From Lachnospiraceae bacterium (GTDB lineage Bacteria > Bacillota > Clostridia > Lachnospirales > Lachnospiraceae): a stretch of DNA of 44,710 nucleotides. Made by a program: the position numbers and the translations under genes. Positions 7,247 through 15,296 of this stretch are shown here, in pieces (position 1 is the first letter of the stretch; every line of letters begins with the position of its first letter). The DNA is taken from NCBI GenBank assembly GCA_015057555.1, contig SVEC01000022.1:1-44710 (forward strand). Reading direction: 5' to 3'. Below the pieces are notes generated by a model, which searched no databases, was not told the origin of the DNA, and saw only the letters and a list, made by a program, of their open reading frames with translations.

Positions 7247-8581
7247 ATTATGTCTTATTACATCAAGTATTACTGATATCAGTTTGTCAATATCGGTTTC
7301 TTCCAATAACATATCCATTACCTTTTCAAGATAAGGGTATTGAATAATGTTTGACTTAACTTCGTCATATATTACTTTTGCAGCTCCGCCTGTACTTCCT
7401 ATAGGAATAATGATTTTTCTTGGGTCCTTTTTTGCTATTTTAAATTCTTCAATCATTCCGCTATCAAAGGAAGAAGAACCATACATAAAAATCACCACAT
7501 TCGCTTTGGCAATCATAAATTCGCGATGCTTATATTTTTGTTCTTGCGTCAAATGTTCATCAAAAGGGTACATGAGAAGATATTTTTCAAAAGAAGTTAC
7601 ATTTTCTTCCAACATTATTCTAGTTGCGGCAGATGCAATATAATAACCCACTTTATAACCGTATCCGTTTACTATTCTCAAATTTTCTTTGTAAAGTGAA
7701 GTAGTTATCAAATTGCAAAATTTACTTATTTCTCGTAATTCTTTTTCATCATCTCCTCTATATGAACCAGAGATAAAAACATTATACTGATTCGTATAAT
7801 AATTTATCTCCCTTAATACATCTAAAAGCTCAGAATAATCATCTAAAAGAAGTGTTTTTATGTGATATCGTGTTTCTAAGTCTGTAATAAAACTAATAAA
7901 ATCCGGATCGTCATTTTTTTGCATTATTGCATAATGATACGGATGTTCCCCATCGAATACTTGACTTAGTTCTGAAATACACGGCAAGACTAGTGAATCA
8001 GTAAAACTATATCCAATAAACAAGAAACTTTTAACTACTAATTCTCTTTTAAAGAATGTCAACAATAATCTGTGTTTTTCGTTGTATTCTTCCAAATCTT
8101 TCTTGGTTATAATGGCATGCTTGAGATTATCAATATCACCATTCATTTTAAATATATTGATATTTTTATTTAATTCGACGCTAACAAGATTTTCCTCTGA
8201 ATGTATGATATTTGTACGCTTGCCTTTTTTGTAATAATTGTTCTCAATTACTTTATCAAAATTGGTAGTCCAAATTGAATTACATTGCATATTCGTTAAT
8301 TCATTTAATGTTTCGCTTGTTTCATCAATTCTATTAATTTCTGCTGAAACTTTCTTATGTAATCGACTAATACCTTTATCGTTTGCGTAGAATTGAGCAA
8401 TATCATATAATTGATAGTTAGTATTATTAATATCTATTCCTAGTTCCCGAGCCAGAGGTTCAAATAGTTTTTTCCATGATGGTAATCCAGCATTACTGGA
8501 CATCCCAGCACCTAAAAACAACGCTGTTTCATTATTCTGACATTTAATTGCAATTTCTTTTGTAAATTCCTTACGTTTCAT
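7238..8581 (-). CDS. thsA: SIR2 + STALD protein, ThsA-like (Thoeris effector) with catalytic His replaced
   Basis: This 447-residue protein aligns along its whole length with Bacillus cereus ThsA as I recall it. Residues 1-265 form a SIR2-like NADase domain (ALFLGAGMSSNAGLPSW; SIWTTNFDKVIEN; SFLFIGYSFTD). Residues 270-447 form a STALD/SLOG domain that binds the cyclic ADP-ribose signal (VFISGSYRGD; IPIGSTGGAAK). The active-site Asn of the TTNFD motif is present (N107). In the next motif, where ThsA has KMHGD, this protein reads KMNGD: Asn147, encoded by AAT at 8143-8141, sits at the catalytic His, 40 residues after N107 as in ThsA. The start is ATG 8581, with GGAGGAG 8 bases upstream; the TTG just before it is less well spaced. 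It is convergent with thsB, whereas Thoeris genes usually run in one direction. Confidence 0.9.
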   Translation of the reverse strand: MKRKEFTKEIAIKCQNNETALFLGAGMSSNAGLPSWKKLFEPLARELGIDINNTNYQLYDIAQFYANDKGISRLHKKVSAEINRIDETSETLNELTNMQCNSIWTTNFDKVIENNYYKKGKRTNIIHSEENLVSVELNKNINIFKMNGDIDNLKHAIITKKDLEEYNEKHRLLLTFFKRELVVKSFLFIGYSFTDSLVLPCISELSQVFDGEHPYHYAIMQKNDDPDFISFITDLETRYHIKTLLLDDYSELLDVLREINYYTNQYNVFISGSYRGDDEKELREISKFCNLITTSLYKENLRIVNGYGYKVGYYIASAATRIMLEENVTSFEKYLLMYPFDEHLTQEQKYKHREFMIAKANVVIFMYGSSSFDSGMIEEFKIAKKDPRKIIIPIGSTGGAAKVIYDEVKSNIIQYPYLEKVMDMLLEETDIDKLISVILDVIRHNLD

Positions 8582-8613
8582 CAATACTTCTCCTCCACAC
8601 TACACTTTAAGAC

Positions 8614-8711
8614 AAACGACAATCTTGTATTATTAATCTACAATTGATTGATAACTAAAAATCACCCATTAGCACGTAAATTATATAAGCAACAGATAAT
8701 CTCATATTATC
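8614..8711 (-). repeat. 98-bp inverted repeat, right copy
   Basis: This is the exact reverse complement of 6395-6492. It lies 32 bases upstream of the thsA start, reading toward it, so each Thoeris gene has the same 98-base upstream region followed by its own short leader and ribosome binding site. Confidence 0.95.
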
Positions 8712-8726
8712 TAGCTCTTCCCACAC

Positions 8727-8758
8727 AAAAACCCCACAGAACTTACCGCTCTGCAGGG
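8727..8758 (-). terminator. Intrinsic terminator of the tyrosine recombinase gene
   Basis: On the minus strand a 9-bp stem (CCCTGCAGA with TCTGTGGGG, two wobble pairs) is followed by five T residues. It separates recombinase transcription from the right inverted repeat and thsA. Confidence 0.7.
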
Positions 8759-8766
8759 CTTCCCTT

Positions 8767-9687
8767 CTAAATCTTAAAATCCTTCCTCGGATGCTTATTC
8801 TTCAATATATCATTTTGCTTGGCTGTGGCCACATGTGTATATATCTGAGTGATATTGATTGAACTATGTCCCAGCATCTCCTGTATATATCTGATATCCA
8901 CATCCATTTCCAGCAGGCTTGTTGCAAATGTGTGTCGAAACATATGCGGTGTAATATGCATAGGTATACCGGCCATAGAGGAGTACTTGTTTATCATTTT
9001 TCTTACGTACTGGTCGGAGAGGGCATCCCCAGATTTACTGGAGAAGAAATATCCTGTAGCTAGAATTTGCTTTTCGTAGCAGTGGTAGTATCTTGAAAGT
9101 GCGCTGCATACGCTATCATTTGCAAGCTGAAGCTTACGCTCTTTGGAGCCTTTTCCGAAAATAAGGATATAGTTGTTTGATAAATCTACATCTGTAGATT
9201 TGAGTTTACATAACTCCGATATTCTAATACCAGTAGAAAATAACAGTTCCACAATAGCTACATCCATTAGTCTTTTTTTCTTCTGGTATGGCGTTGGTGC
9301 ATTTTTCAATGCATCATACATAGTGATTAGTAGCTGCTCCATGGTTCCCAGAGGGATTGTCTTGGGAAGTATGACTGGTTCTCTAAATCGTATCTGCATC
9401 TTGTGGAATGGATTTATCTGTATTATGTCCTTGTATTCTAGATAGTGAAAGAATGCTTTTGCTGAAGCGATTTTGCGTTTCACTGTCTTGGGCTTGAAGG
9501 CTTGATGCAAGGTGGCGATGTATTTTTCTAACGCATCCACATTTAGCTCAGCAATATGCTTTGTTTTAACTAACTGGCTAAATTGAGTTAGATCAATTCT
9601 GTAAGCCTTAAGGGTTTTGTCATCCAAACGTTTTTGCTCCTTGCAGTAGGATAGGTATCTTTGAATGTTTGTCTCTAGTGTGTTCAT
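8767..9687 (-). CDS. Tyrosine recombinase / XerC-like site-specific integrase
   Basis: This 306-residue protein has an N-terminal SAM-like core-binding domain (residues 1-105) and a C-terminal catalytic domain. All catalytic residues are present: R155 (TGIRISELC), a Lys in GKGSKERK (K179 or K182), H248-x-x-R251 (PHMFRHTFAT), H274 (LGHSS) and nucleophile Y283 (QIYTHV). The family cuts and rejoins DNA at paired sites, causing integration, excision, inversion or chromosome dimer resolution. The start is ATG 9687, behind AAGGAG with good spacing; the frame extends further upstream but without a better site. It ends 56 bases from the 98-bp inverted repeat flanking Thoeris, so that pair is its prime candidate substrate. 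A housekeeping XerC/D role is the alternative. Confidence 0.9.
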   Translation of the reverse strand: MNTLETNIQRYLSYCKEQKRLDDKTLKAYRIDLTQFSQLVKTKHIAELNVDALEKYIATLHQAFKPKTVKRKIASAKAFFHYLEYKDIIQINPFHKMQIRFREPVILPKTIPLGTMEQLLITMYDALKNAPTPYQKKKRLMDVAIVELLFSTGIRISELCKLKSTDVDLSNNYILIFGKGSKERKLQLANDSVCSALSRYYHCYEKQILATGYFFSSKSGDALSDQYVRKMINKYSSMAGIPMHITPHMFRHTFATSLLEMDVDIRYIQEMLGHSSINITQIYTHVATAKQNDILKNKHPRKDFKI

Positions 9688-9856
9688 AATTTTCTCCTTT
9701 TTTGCAGGATATTTTAGCAGAATAATTGGATAAAACAAGGTATAGAGATTTTTTAGTTTTTGTGGCAAGATATGATGATTTTTGGTAATATAAGTATATA
9801 GATTTGCTCTGCGATAACATAGTGAGCATATTACATTTGATATGAGGTGAAAGCAT

Positions 9857-10306
9857 ATGAAAATATTATCAAGAATTATAGAAACACTATTGGCCATTAC
9901 TATGTTATTCAGTGGAATGTTAGTTTTTGATGAGGGCTGCTCCTGTGGCCAATGCTATTCCGAAGAAATACGGGTAGCAAGCTGTATTTTACTTACAAGT
10001 ATAGTGGCGGAGATAGTTATATTGATTATAAAAGCATTTAAACAACATTTTATGATTGGGGTTCTCGATTTTGTTAGCACTATTCTTTTGGTGGTGGGAA
10101 TTGTTCTTGCTGCTGGTACGTTGATAGGAACAATTTATCGTATTTCGAATGATAGAATAGGTGATGCCTTGAAGTATTTTATATCCTTTGGAGGACCAAC
10201 TGTGATTATAGGTTTATTTACATATGCAACCATTTGGTGTAGTAAGAAGATTAAAAGTGTGCCGAAAACTAATGAGTGTAAACAGGAAGAACATGGAGAA
10301 AAATGA
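9857..10306 (+). CDS. Hypothetical four-helix membrane protein
   Basis: This 149-residue protein has four predicted membrane segments (about residues 6-26, 40-60, 67-92 and 107-127) and a short charged C-terminal tail. A Cys-rich loop (GCSCGQC) lies between the first two helices. The start ATG has GAGGTG upstream. It overlaps the next gene by four bases, so the two are co-translated. I do not recognise the family and assign no function. Confidence 0.7.
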   Translation: MKILSRIIETLLAITMLFSGMLVFDEGCSCGQCYSEEIRVASCILLTSIVAEIVILIIKAFKQHFMIGVLDFVSTILLVVGIVLAAGTLIGTIYRISNDRIGDALKYFISFGGPTVIIGLFTYATIWCSKKIKSVPKTNECKQEEHGEK

Positions 10307-10770
10307 TGGAAGAACGTAAGAAAAAGAACAAATTTAAGATAATTGCAATCATTGCAGCTGTCATTTTAGCATTTATTATAGGATTCCCTATACATTTAAA
10401 TAATGGTCATAAAGGAAAAACTGTAGAGTGTGAAACTCTAGGATGCAGACTAATTCTTCCTGAAGGTTGGGATGGTAAATGTGATTTTGTTATGGTTGAT
10501 GAAGGCATAGATGCATACCATAGAAAAGGTAGAATTTCTGCATTGCAAGGTTATAATAGTGGGGAATTATTTTGGCTGAGAAAATGGAAAGGTGTGTTTA
10601 CTGATGAGGAAGTGCAGGATAGAGCTGTTCAACCGACTATTTTTTTGGGAGCGGATGATGAGGGCGCTTATGTTATTATATGTGCATCAGATATAACTTC
10701 TACCAATTTCAGGAAAGAGTATAATGAACTGTATAACCAAATCAATCAGATAAAGATTGAAATATATTAG
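10303..10770 (+). CDS. Hypothetical single-pass membrane-anchored protein
   Basis: This 155-residue protein has a basic N-terminus (ERKKKNKFK) and one hydrophobic helix at about residues 13-30, followed by an outside domain rich in strands. It looks like an uncleaved signal anchor with an extracytoplasmic domain. ATG 10303 overlaps the previous stop; a second ATG follows directly at 10306. The domain contains a short LPEGW motif, as in small lipid-anchored or secreted proteins of unknown function. No family is recognised. Confidence 0.65.
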   Translation: MMEERKKKNKFKIIAIIAAVILAFIIGFPIHLNNGHKGKTVECETLGCRLILPEGWDGKCDFVMVDEGIDAYHRKGRISALQGYNSGELFWLRKWKGVFTDEEVQDRAVQPTIFLGADDEGAYVIICASDITSTNFRKEYNELYNQINQIKIEIY

Positions 10771-10781
10771 AATAGATTATT

Positions 10782-12041
10782 ATGTCAAAGAGAAAACAAA
10801 TCGAATTTCAAAAATCTCAAATTAAATACAGTACTGATTTAGAGAAGGTTTTAACTACTACAAATGCTTCTTGCGATTTGATGTACGTTGATGAGACGTG
10901 TGACGAGCATAACAAAAGAATGAAGCGTGTAGGTAAGAAGGTAGTGGTTAATAAGCCTAGTGACAGTACTATTTGCCTGTGCTTTGCTCTTGGTATGATT
11001 TTAATCTACGTAATTTATGGATGGTATAGAACTGGAAGCTTGTTACCAATTCTATCTGCATTGCTTATACTCTTCTGTGCTTGTTCATTTGTGGTAATAC
11101 TTGTCATAAGTGAACAAATTATGGATAAGAATAAAGTTAAACACTATTACCTAACTATAGATCAGACAAATTTCAATGTATTTCAGCCACGTATAATGGA
11201 AGGCAAGCTAAATATTTTGTACAATAGTAGCTTTGATTCAAATAATTCCTTATTGTGTCTGCCTGACAGGGATGCTGATGAGTTGGGTTATTCAGGTATT
11301 ATTAAACTAGATAATATTACTAGCTTCGTGGAAACTAATGATGGGATGTTTATATCTGCTACAGCTACTGTTAGGTGCAATACCAGGACTGAGAATTCTG
11401 TAAAATATATGCAGGCTAAGGAGAGTATTCCTATAAAGGTTTATATTCAGCGTGGGTTGTATTCTCAGGAGTTTAGGCATGCTTGTAGAAGTACATTTTT
11501 TATATCTGACTATGTTACCAAGGATAAGCAGGAGGAGATGAAATTCCCAGATGCTATTATGGAGATTAGTCCTTGGGATATTCCACCATACCCAGAGCTT
11601 TTTAAAGAAAGCTCGCCTCAGTTAGATGATTGCCAAGTGTTTTTCTGTGAGGATGAAAATCAGCCCTTGAAGTACAGATTGAGTCAATTCTACAGGGATG
11701 AAGAGGGTCGTGTTTTCTACATACAGTATAAGAAGTTCCTAAGTGATAATGGTAATCTGGAGAATATTTTAGAGGATAATCTAGCCAAAGAACTGTCAAA
11801 GACCAGAGAAAAACGCTGGGGTAAGTATTACGCTGACAGGTGTATGAAGGGGTATCTAGACTGGAACGGTAGGCTGGGGGAGGCGAAGGTGGTTTACTTA
11901 AAGGTCTTAAAGGTGAAGAAGACAGCTAATGGAAAGGTTAGAATATCATATACATCTCCTAATGGTATGAGGAGATGCTTTAAAGTGCCAGGCGTGTTTG
12001 GGGAGTTGGAAACATGGATTCAGGATAATTTAACAGAATAG
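10782..12041 (+). CDS. Hypothetical membrane protein of the 9857-12041 operon
   Basis: This 419-residue protein has a soluble N-terminal 60 residues, two membrane helices (about residues 66-83 and 89-111) and a long cytoplasmic C-terminal part containing a repeated strand pattern and a YxYKKFLSDNG-like segment. It follows the previous gene by 11 bases with only a weak ribosome binding site, and a strong terminator follows it, so it is the last gene of the operon. No conserved catalytic motif is recognised. Confidence 0.7.
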   Translation: MSKRKQIEFQKSQIKYSTDLEKVLTTTNASCDLMYVDETCDEHNKRMKRVGKKVVVNKPSDSTICLCFALGMILIYVIYGWYRTGSLLPILSALLILFCACSFVVILVISEQIMDKNKVKHYYLTIDQTNFNVFQPRIMEGKLNILYNSSFDSNNSLLCLPDRDADELGYSGIIKLDNITSFVETNDGMFISATATVRCNTRTENSVKYMQAKESIPIKVYIQRGLYSQEFRHACRSTFFISDYVTKDKQEEMKFPDAIMEISPWDIPPYPELFKESSPQLDDCQVFFCEDENQPLKYRLSQFYRDEEGRVFYIQYKKFLSDNGNLENILEDNLAKELSKTREKRWGKYYADRCMKGYLDWNGRLGEAKVVYLKVLKVKKTANGKVRISYTSPNGMRRCFKVPGVFGELETWIQDNLTE

Positions 12042-12052
12042 TGTATGAATAC

Positions 12053-12108
12053 AAAATATCGACAATTCCGATGGTTTTAGAATATAACTATTGAATTGTC
12101 GATATTTT
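12053..12108 (+). terminator. Intrinsic terminator of the three-gene membrane operon
   Basis: The 16-bp perfect stem (12053-12068 with 12093-12108) has a 24-base loop and a T-rich end (TATTTTTA). Confidence 0.75.
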
Positions 12109-12221
12109 TATGTTATTGTTATATTAAGCAATGATTTCTTTACGTTTTAGATTCTATTTACCTTCTATGACTCTGCTATTGAAACTCTTGCTTATTCCCA
12201 ATTTTATAAGCAGGAAGTTGA

Positions 12222-12689
12222 GATGGAGAATACCAGCCATGGAAGGAACTGGGGGTATTCAAGGAAGTCTATAATGATGGCGAACATATTATTTATGTTA
12301 ATGCCAGCATATGTGACGATACGAAGCTTGGTAGGTTAATGCATGATATGAAGTGTGAAAGGGTGGAGGATATGGATAATAAGATACTTGCGGATAGAGT
12401 TGATTATTTTAAGAATGATAAGAGAGGATACTATGAGTGGTGGGATGATATAGATGAGTGGTCTTTGAGAGATATTGAGAAGGGAAAGAAACAAGGTGAG
12501 GCAATGACTTTGATTACGCAAGTGTGTAAAAAGTTAGCTAAGGGCAAAGATATAGCAACTATAGCTGATGAACTTGAGTCAGATTATGAGGAGATAGCTG
12601 GTATATGTGAAGTTGCTCAACACTTTGCCCCAGAATATAATACAGAGGCTATATATGAGGCTTATAGTAAGACTCAGGTAGTGGCGTGA
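12222..12689 (+). pseudogene. Truncated Rpn/YhgA-type PD-(D/E)XK nuclease family gene, C-terminal part
   Basis: The frame is open from 12222 and runs without start through ATG 12339 to 12689. Residues such as YQPWKELGVFKEVYNDGEH and IIYVNASICDD, and the later EKGKKQGEAM, match the C-terminal half of Rpn-family proteins (recombination-promoting nuclease / putative transposase). The catalytic N-terminal PD-(D/E)XK region is missing, and out-of-frame remnants are visible just upstream (12150-12220). An intact, distantly related family member lies at 14247-15269. Confidence 0.65.
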
Positions 12690-12695
12690 TGGGAT

Positions 12696-12740
12696 GAAAC
12701 AAAGAAGGATGCAGGAATTTCCTGCATCCTTCTTTGTTTC
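12696..12740. terminator. Bidirectional hairpin terminator
   Basis: A stem of about 20 bp (12696-12715 with 12721-12740) has a 5-base loop, between two convergent genes. The right arm is T-rich (TTCTTTGTTTC). Confidence 0.75.
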
Positions 12741-12750
12741 CATATTCACA

Positions 12751-13986
12751 TTAATACTGATAATACTCTTTTAGCAGCTTAACCAGCTCAAGATAATCGT
12801 CTCTATGCATCAGCTCTCTAGCTGAGTGCATAGCTAGAACTGGAACGCCCATATCTACAGATTTCATTGGCAGATATGATGATACGATAGGTCCTAATGT
12901 CTGTCCTCCCGCCATACCAGAGCGGTTAACCTGGCGCTGTAGCTTGATACCCTTTTCCTGACATAGGGCGGTGATTACTGCCCCAGCCTCGCTGTCGGTT
13001 ACATATCTTTGGGAAGCACTGGTTTTGAGTGCTACACCATTTCCCAGTATAATCTGGTTAGTTACATCGCTTTTCTCTGCGTAATTTGGATGTAATCCGT
13101 GAGCCACGTCCACAGAGATATTAAATCCTTCGTATATCATCTTCTTATCAGGAACTATACGTTCTATGATATCTCTAAGTAATGTAGAGTCAGCACCCTG
13201 CTTGGAGCGACTTCCGATTTCCTCGTTGTCGAAGAATACGCCCACAGCTATCTGGTTAGTTATGTTGCTTTCCGTCAACGCTTTGGTTATAGCCCATACT
13301 GATGAGGTATTGTCGATTCTAGGAGAGGATATGAATTCGTCCTTCATACCTATAATCTGTGGCTCCTCGCACACGTAGAGGTACAAGTCGTAATCTAGGA
13401 TATCCTCATAATCCACATCAGCCTCCTTTGCCACATATCTGAGAAGCTTGTCTGTCTCGGAGCCACCCTCAGCCATAGATACAAGTGGGATTAATTCCTT
13501 TTGAACATCTATGTCTGCGTTCTTGTCCTTTTTAAGATGTGGTGCCAGATTTGGGATGATGCATATTGGCTTTTCAGAATCATAAAGCACTGTCTTTGGT
13601 GCAAATGCATTATCGCCCGTAACTACTACCTTGCCAGCAAGACCTAAAGGTCTGTCAAACCAGGTACTTGTTATAAGACCACCATAGGGCTCCACATTTG
13701 CCATAAGGTAACCGGATTTTTTTATATCAGGGTTTGTCTTAAGCTTTAGAGCCGGGAAGTCGGTGTGAGCCATAGCTACTCGAAGTGAGCTGGTAGCCTC
13801 GCCAATCACCCACGCTACCAGCATAGATGGAAATGGCGTAACCATATATTTACCAGGGGTAAGAGTGCCCCAGTCGTCGGCTAGATTAAGCATGGTAAAG
13901 TCATTCGCAGATAGTGTGTCTTCACATTCCTTAACTACGTGGAACTGGGTTTTGCCATTGTTTAGTATATCTAGAAAATTGTTCAT
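12751..13986 (-). CDS. apeB: M18 family aminopeptidase
   Basis: This 411-residue cytoplasmic metallopeptidase removes N-terminal residues, often acidic ones, from peptides. All expected metal and catalytic residues are visible: H74-T-D76 (AMAHTDFP), D225 (SPRIDNTS), E255-E256 (FFDNEEIGSR), D293 (SVDVAHG) and H387 (LAMHSARE). Length fits the bacterial M18 family (about 410-450). It is a single gene on the minus strand, closed by the 12696-12740 hairpin. The symbol apeB is the usual name for bacterial members; substrate preference cannot be read here. Confidence 0.93.
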   Translation of the reverse strand: MNNFLDILNNGKTQFHVVKECEDTLSANDFTMLNLADDWGTLTPGKYMVTPFPSMLVAWVIGEATSSLRVAMAHTDFPALKLKTNPDIKKSGYLMANVEPYGGLITSTWFDRPLGLAGKVVVTGDNAFAPKTVLYDSEKPICIIPNLAPHLKKDKNADIDVQKELIPLVSMAEGGSETDKLLRYVAKEADVDYEDILDYDLYLYVCEEPQIIGMKDEFISSPRIDNTSSVWAITKALTESNITNQIAVGVFFDNEEIGSRSKQGADSTLLRDIIERIVPDKKMIYEGFNISVDVAHGLHPNYAEKSDVTNQIILGNGVALKTSASQRYVTDSEAGAVITALCQEKGIKLQRQVNRSGMAGGQTLGPIVSSYLPMKSVDMGVPVLAMHSARELMHRDDYLELVKLLKEYYQY

Positions 13987-14166
13987 ATATTATTGTCCTT
14001 TACTTTGTATTGATATTTGAGATTATAGTATATTTATGTCCGAGATTCAAGGAGAGTAATTTATTTGCAAATAAAATGTTGATATTATTTTGCAGATGTT
14101 ATAATATGTATATACAATATATTATTTTATCAACGAGCGTCTTTTGCAAGGAAGGGAGATGCTTGT

Positions 14167-14250
14167 GTGAAAACAACTTCCTTATTGGGCTTAGGTTTTG
14201 CCACTTGGAGAGGTAAAAATCAAGAACAAAAGGAGTGTTGTAATTTATGA
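14167..14250 (+). CDS. Possible 27-residue leader ORF coupled to the downstream nuclease gene
   Basis: GTG 14167 lies behind AAGGGAG, and the frame ends with TGA at 14248-14250, overlapping the ATG at 14247 (ATGA). The AAGGAG site of the downstream gene lies inside this ORF. It encodes SLLGLGFATWRGKNQ and a short tail. This arrangement is that of a translationally coupled leader, but the ORF is short and could be chance. Confidence 0.25.
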   Translation: MKTTSLLGLGFATWRGKNQEQKECCNL

Positions 14251-15269
14251 AGAATGATGTAAAAATTACAAAGTACCATACTAGTGGACAGTCTGAAGAA
14301 GTGAATACGTCCACAGATGGTAGTGTGCAGATAAGGGGCACACATTTTACAAAGGATGTTAATGCTAGGACTGTATTTCAGGACCCGGTGATGTGTTGTC
14401 AGTTTCTAAAGGGATATTCGGGAATAGATATTTTCAGGAATATAAAGCCAGAGAACATCATTGATGAGACTAAGAAATATCAAGCGTATCTAGGGATTAC
14501 ATTTGAGTCAGATACGGTTAATAGGATTATTTTGGACGATATACAGGATATGCCAGTATATCTAGTGTCTCTTATAGAACATAAGAGTAAGGTTGATTAC
14601 GATGTTACTATGCAGCTACTTAAGTATATGGTGTGCATTTGGACTGAATATGGCAAGGAGAAACTGGCTCGTAAGGAAGGTAATCCTGCTAATATGGATT
14701 TTGTGTATCCAACCATAATACCAATAGTGTATTATGAGGGAAAAGAAAAATGGACAGTAGGCCTGAATCTAAAGGACAGAATTAGTATGAGTGATATGTT
14801 TCCAGAGTATATTCCGGATTTTACATATAAGCTCATATGTAATTATAATTATACTAATGATGAGTTACTAACTAAGGAAGATGAAATTTCTCTGTTTATG
14901 ATGCTGAATAAGGTCCAGACTGCAGAGGATATGTCAGCTTTTCTTAGATTAGATGATTACAAGCTTAATGAGATACTTAAGAAATCGCCAGAGCATACTC
15001 TTAAGATTATAGCAGATGCTATGTGGAGTCTTTGTACCAAGTTAGGTGTGTCGCACGAGGAAGCAGTTGATTGCGTTGGAAAGGTGTTGAATCGAGATAT
15101 GGGATATTTGTTTGAGAATATAGAAAAGATGGATTTACAAGAGGAACGCCGTAGGACGAGGGAAGCAAGAGAGGAACTGGAAGCAGTCAAGGAAGAGCTA
15201 GAGGGAACCAAGGAAAAGCTTGAGGTTGCATTGAAAGAAATACAGGCATTAAAAAATCAATTAAGATAG
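14247..15269 (+). CDS. Rpn/YhgA-type PD-(D/E)XK nuclease family protein
   Basis: This 340-residue protein has an N-terminal domain like the 'putative transposase YhgA-like' / Rpn family: FQDPVMCCQFLKGY, then MPVYLVSLIEHKSKVDYDVT with the Glu-x-Lys of a PD-(D/E)XK active site, LKYMVCIWTEY and YPTIIPIVYYEG. The C-terminal 40 residues form a long Glu/Lys-rich coiled coil (REELEAVKEELEGTKEKLE). Family members are DNA nucleases linked to recombination or mobile DNA, often multi-copy. AAGGAG at 14230 precedes the ATG. It is 27 bases upstream of aroA without a clear terminator, so it may be co-transcribed with it. Confidence 0.8.
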   Translation: MKNDVKITKYHTSGQSEEVNTSTDGSVQIRGTHFTKDVNARTVFQDPVMCCQFLKGYSGIDIFRNIKPENIIDETKKYQAYLGITFESDTVNRIILDDIQDMPVYLVSLIEHKSKVDYDVTMQLLKYMVCIWTEYGKEKLARKEGNPANMDFVYPTIIPIVYYEGKEKWTVGLNLKDRISMSDMFPEYIPDFTYKLICNYNYTNDELLTKEDEISLFMMLNKVQTAEDMSAFLRLDDYKLNEILKKSPEHTLKIIADAMWSLCTKLGVSHEEAVDCVGKVLNRDMGYLFENIEKMDLQEERRRTREAREELEAVKEELEGTKEKLEVALKEIQALKNQLR

Positions 15270-15296
15270 TAAAACTATAACATAGGGAGACACATT

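Noticed and set aside
6386..8720. Target-site duplication outside the 98-bp repeats
   Set aside because: The bases just outside the two copies do not match, so a simple transposon insertion is not supported by direct evidence.
14010..14216. Small plus-strand frame upstream of the Rpn-like gene
   Set aside because: No ribosome binding site, AT-rich intergenic composition, and a different frame from the better leader candidate.
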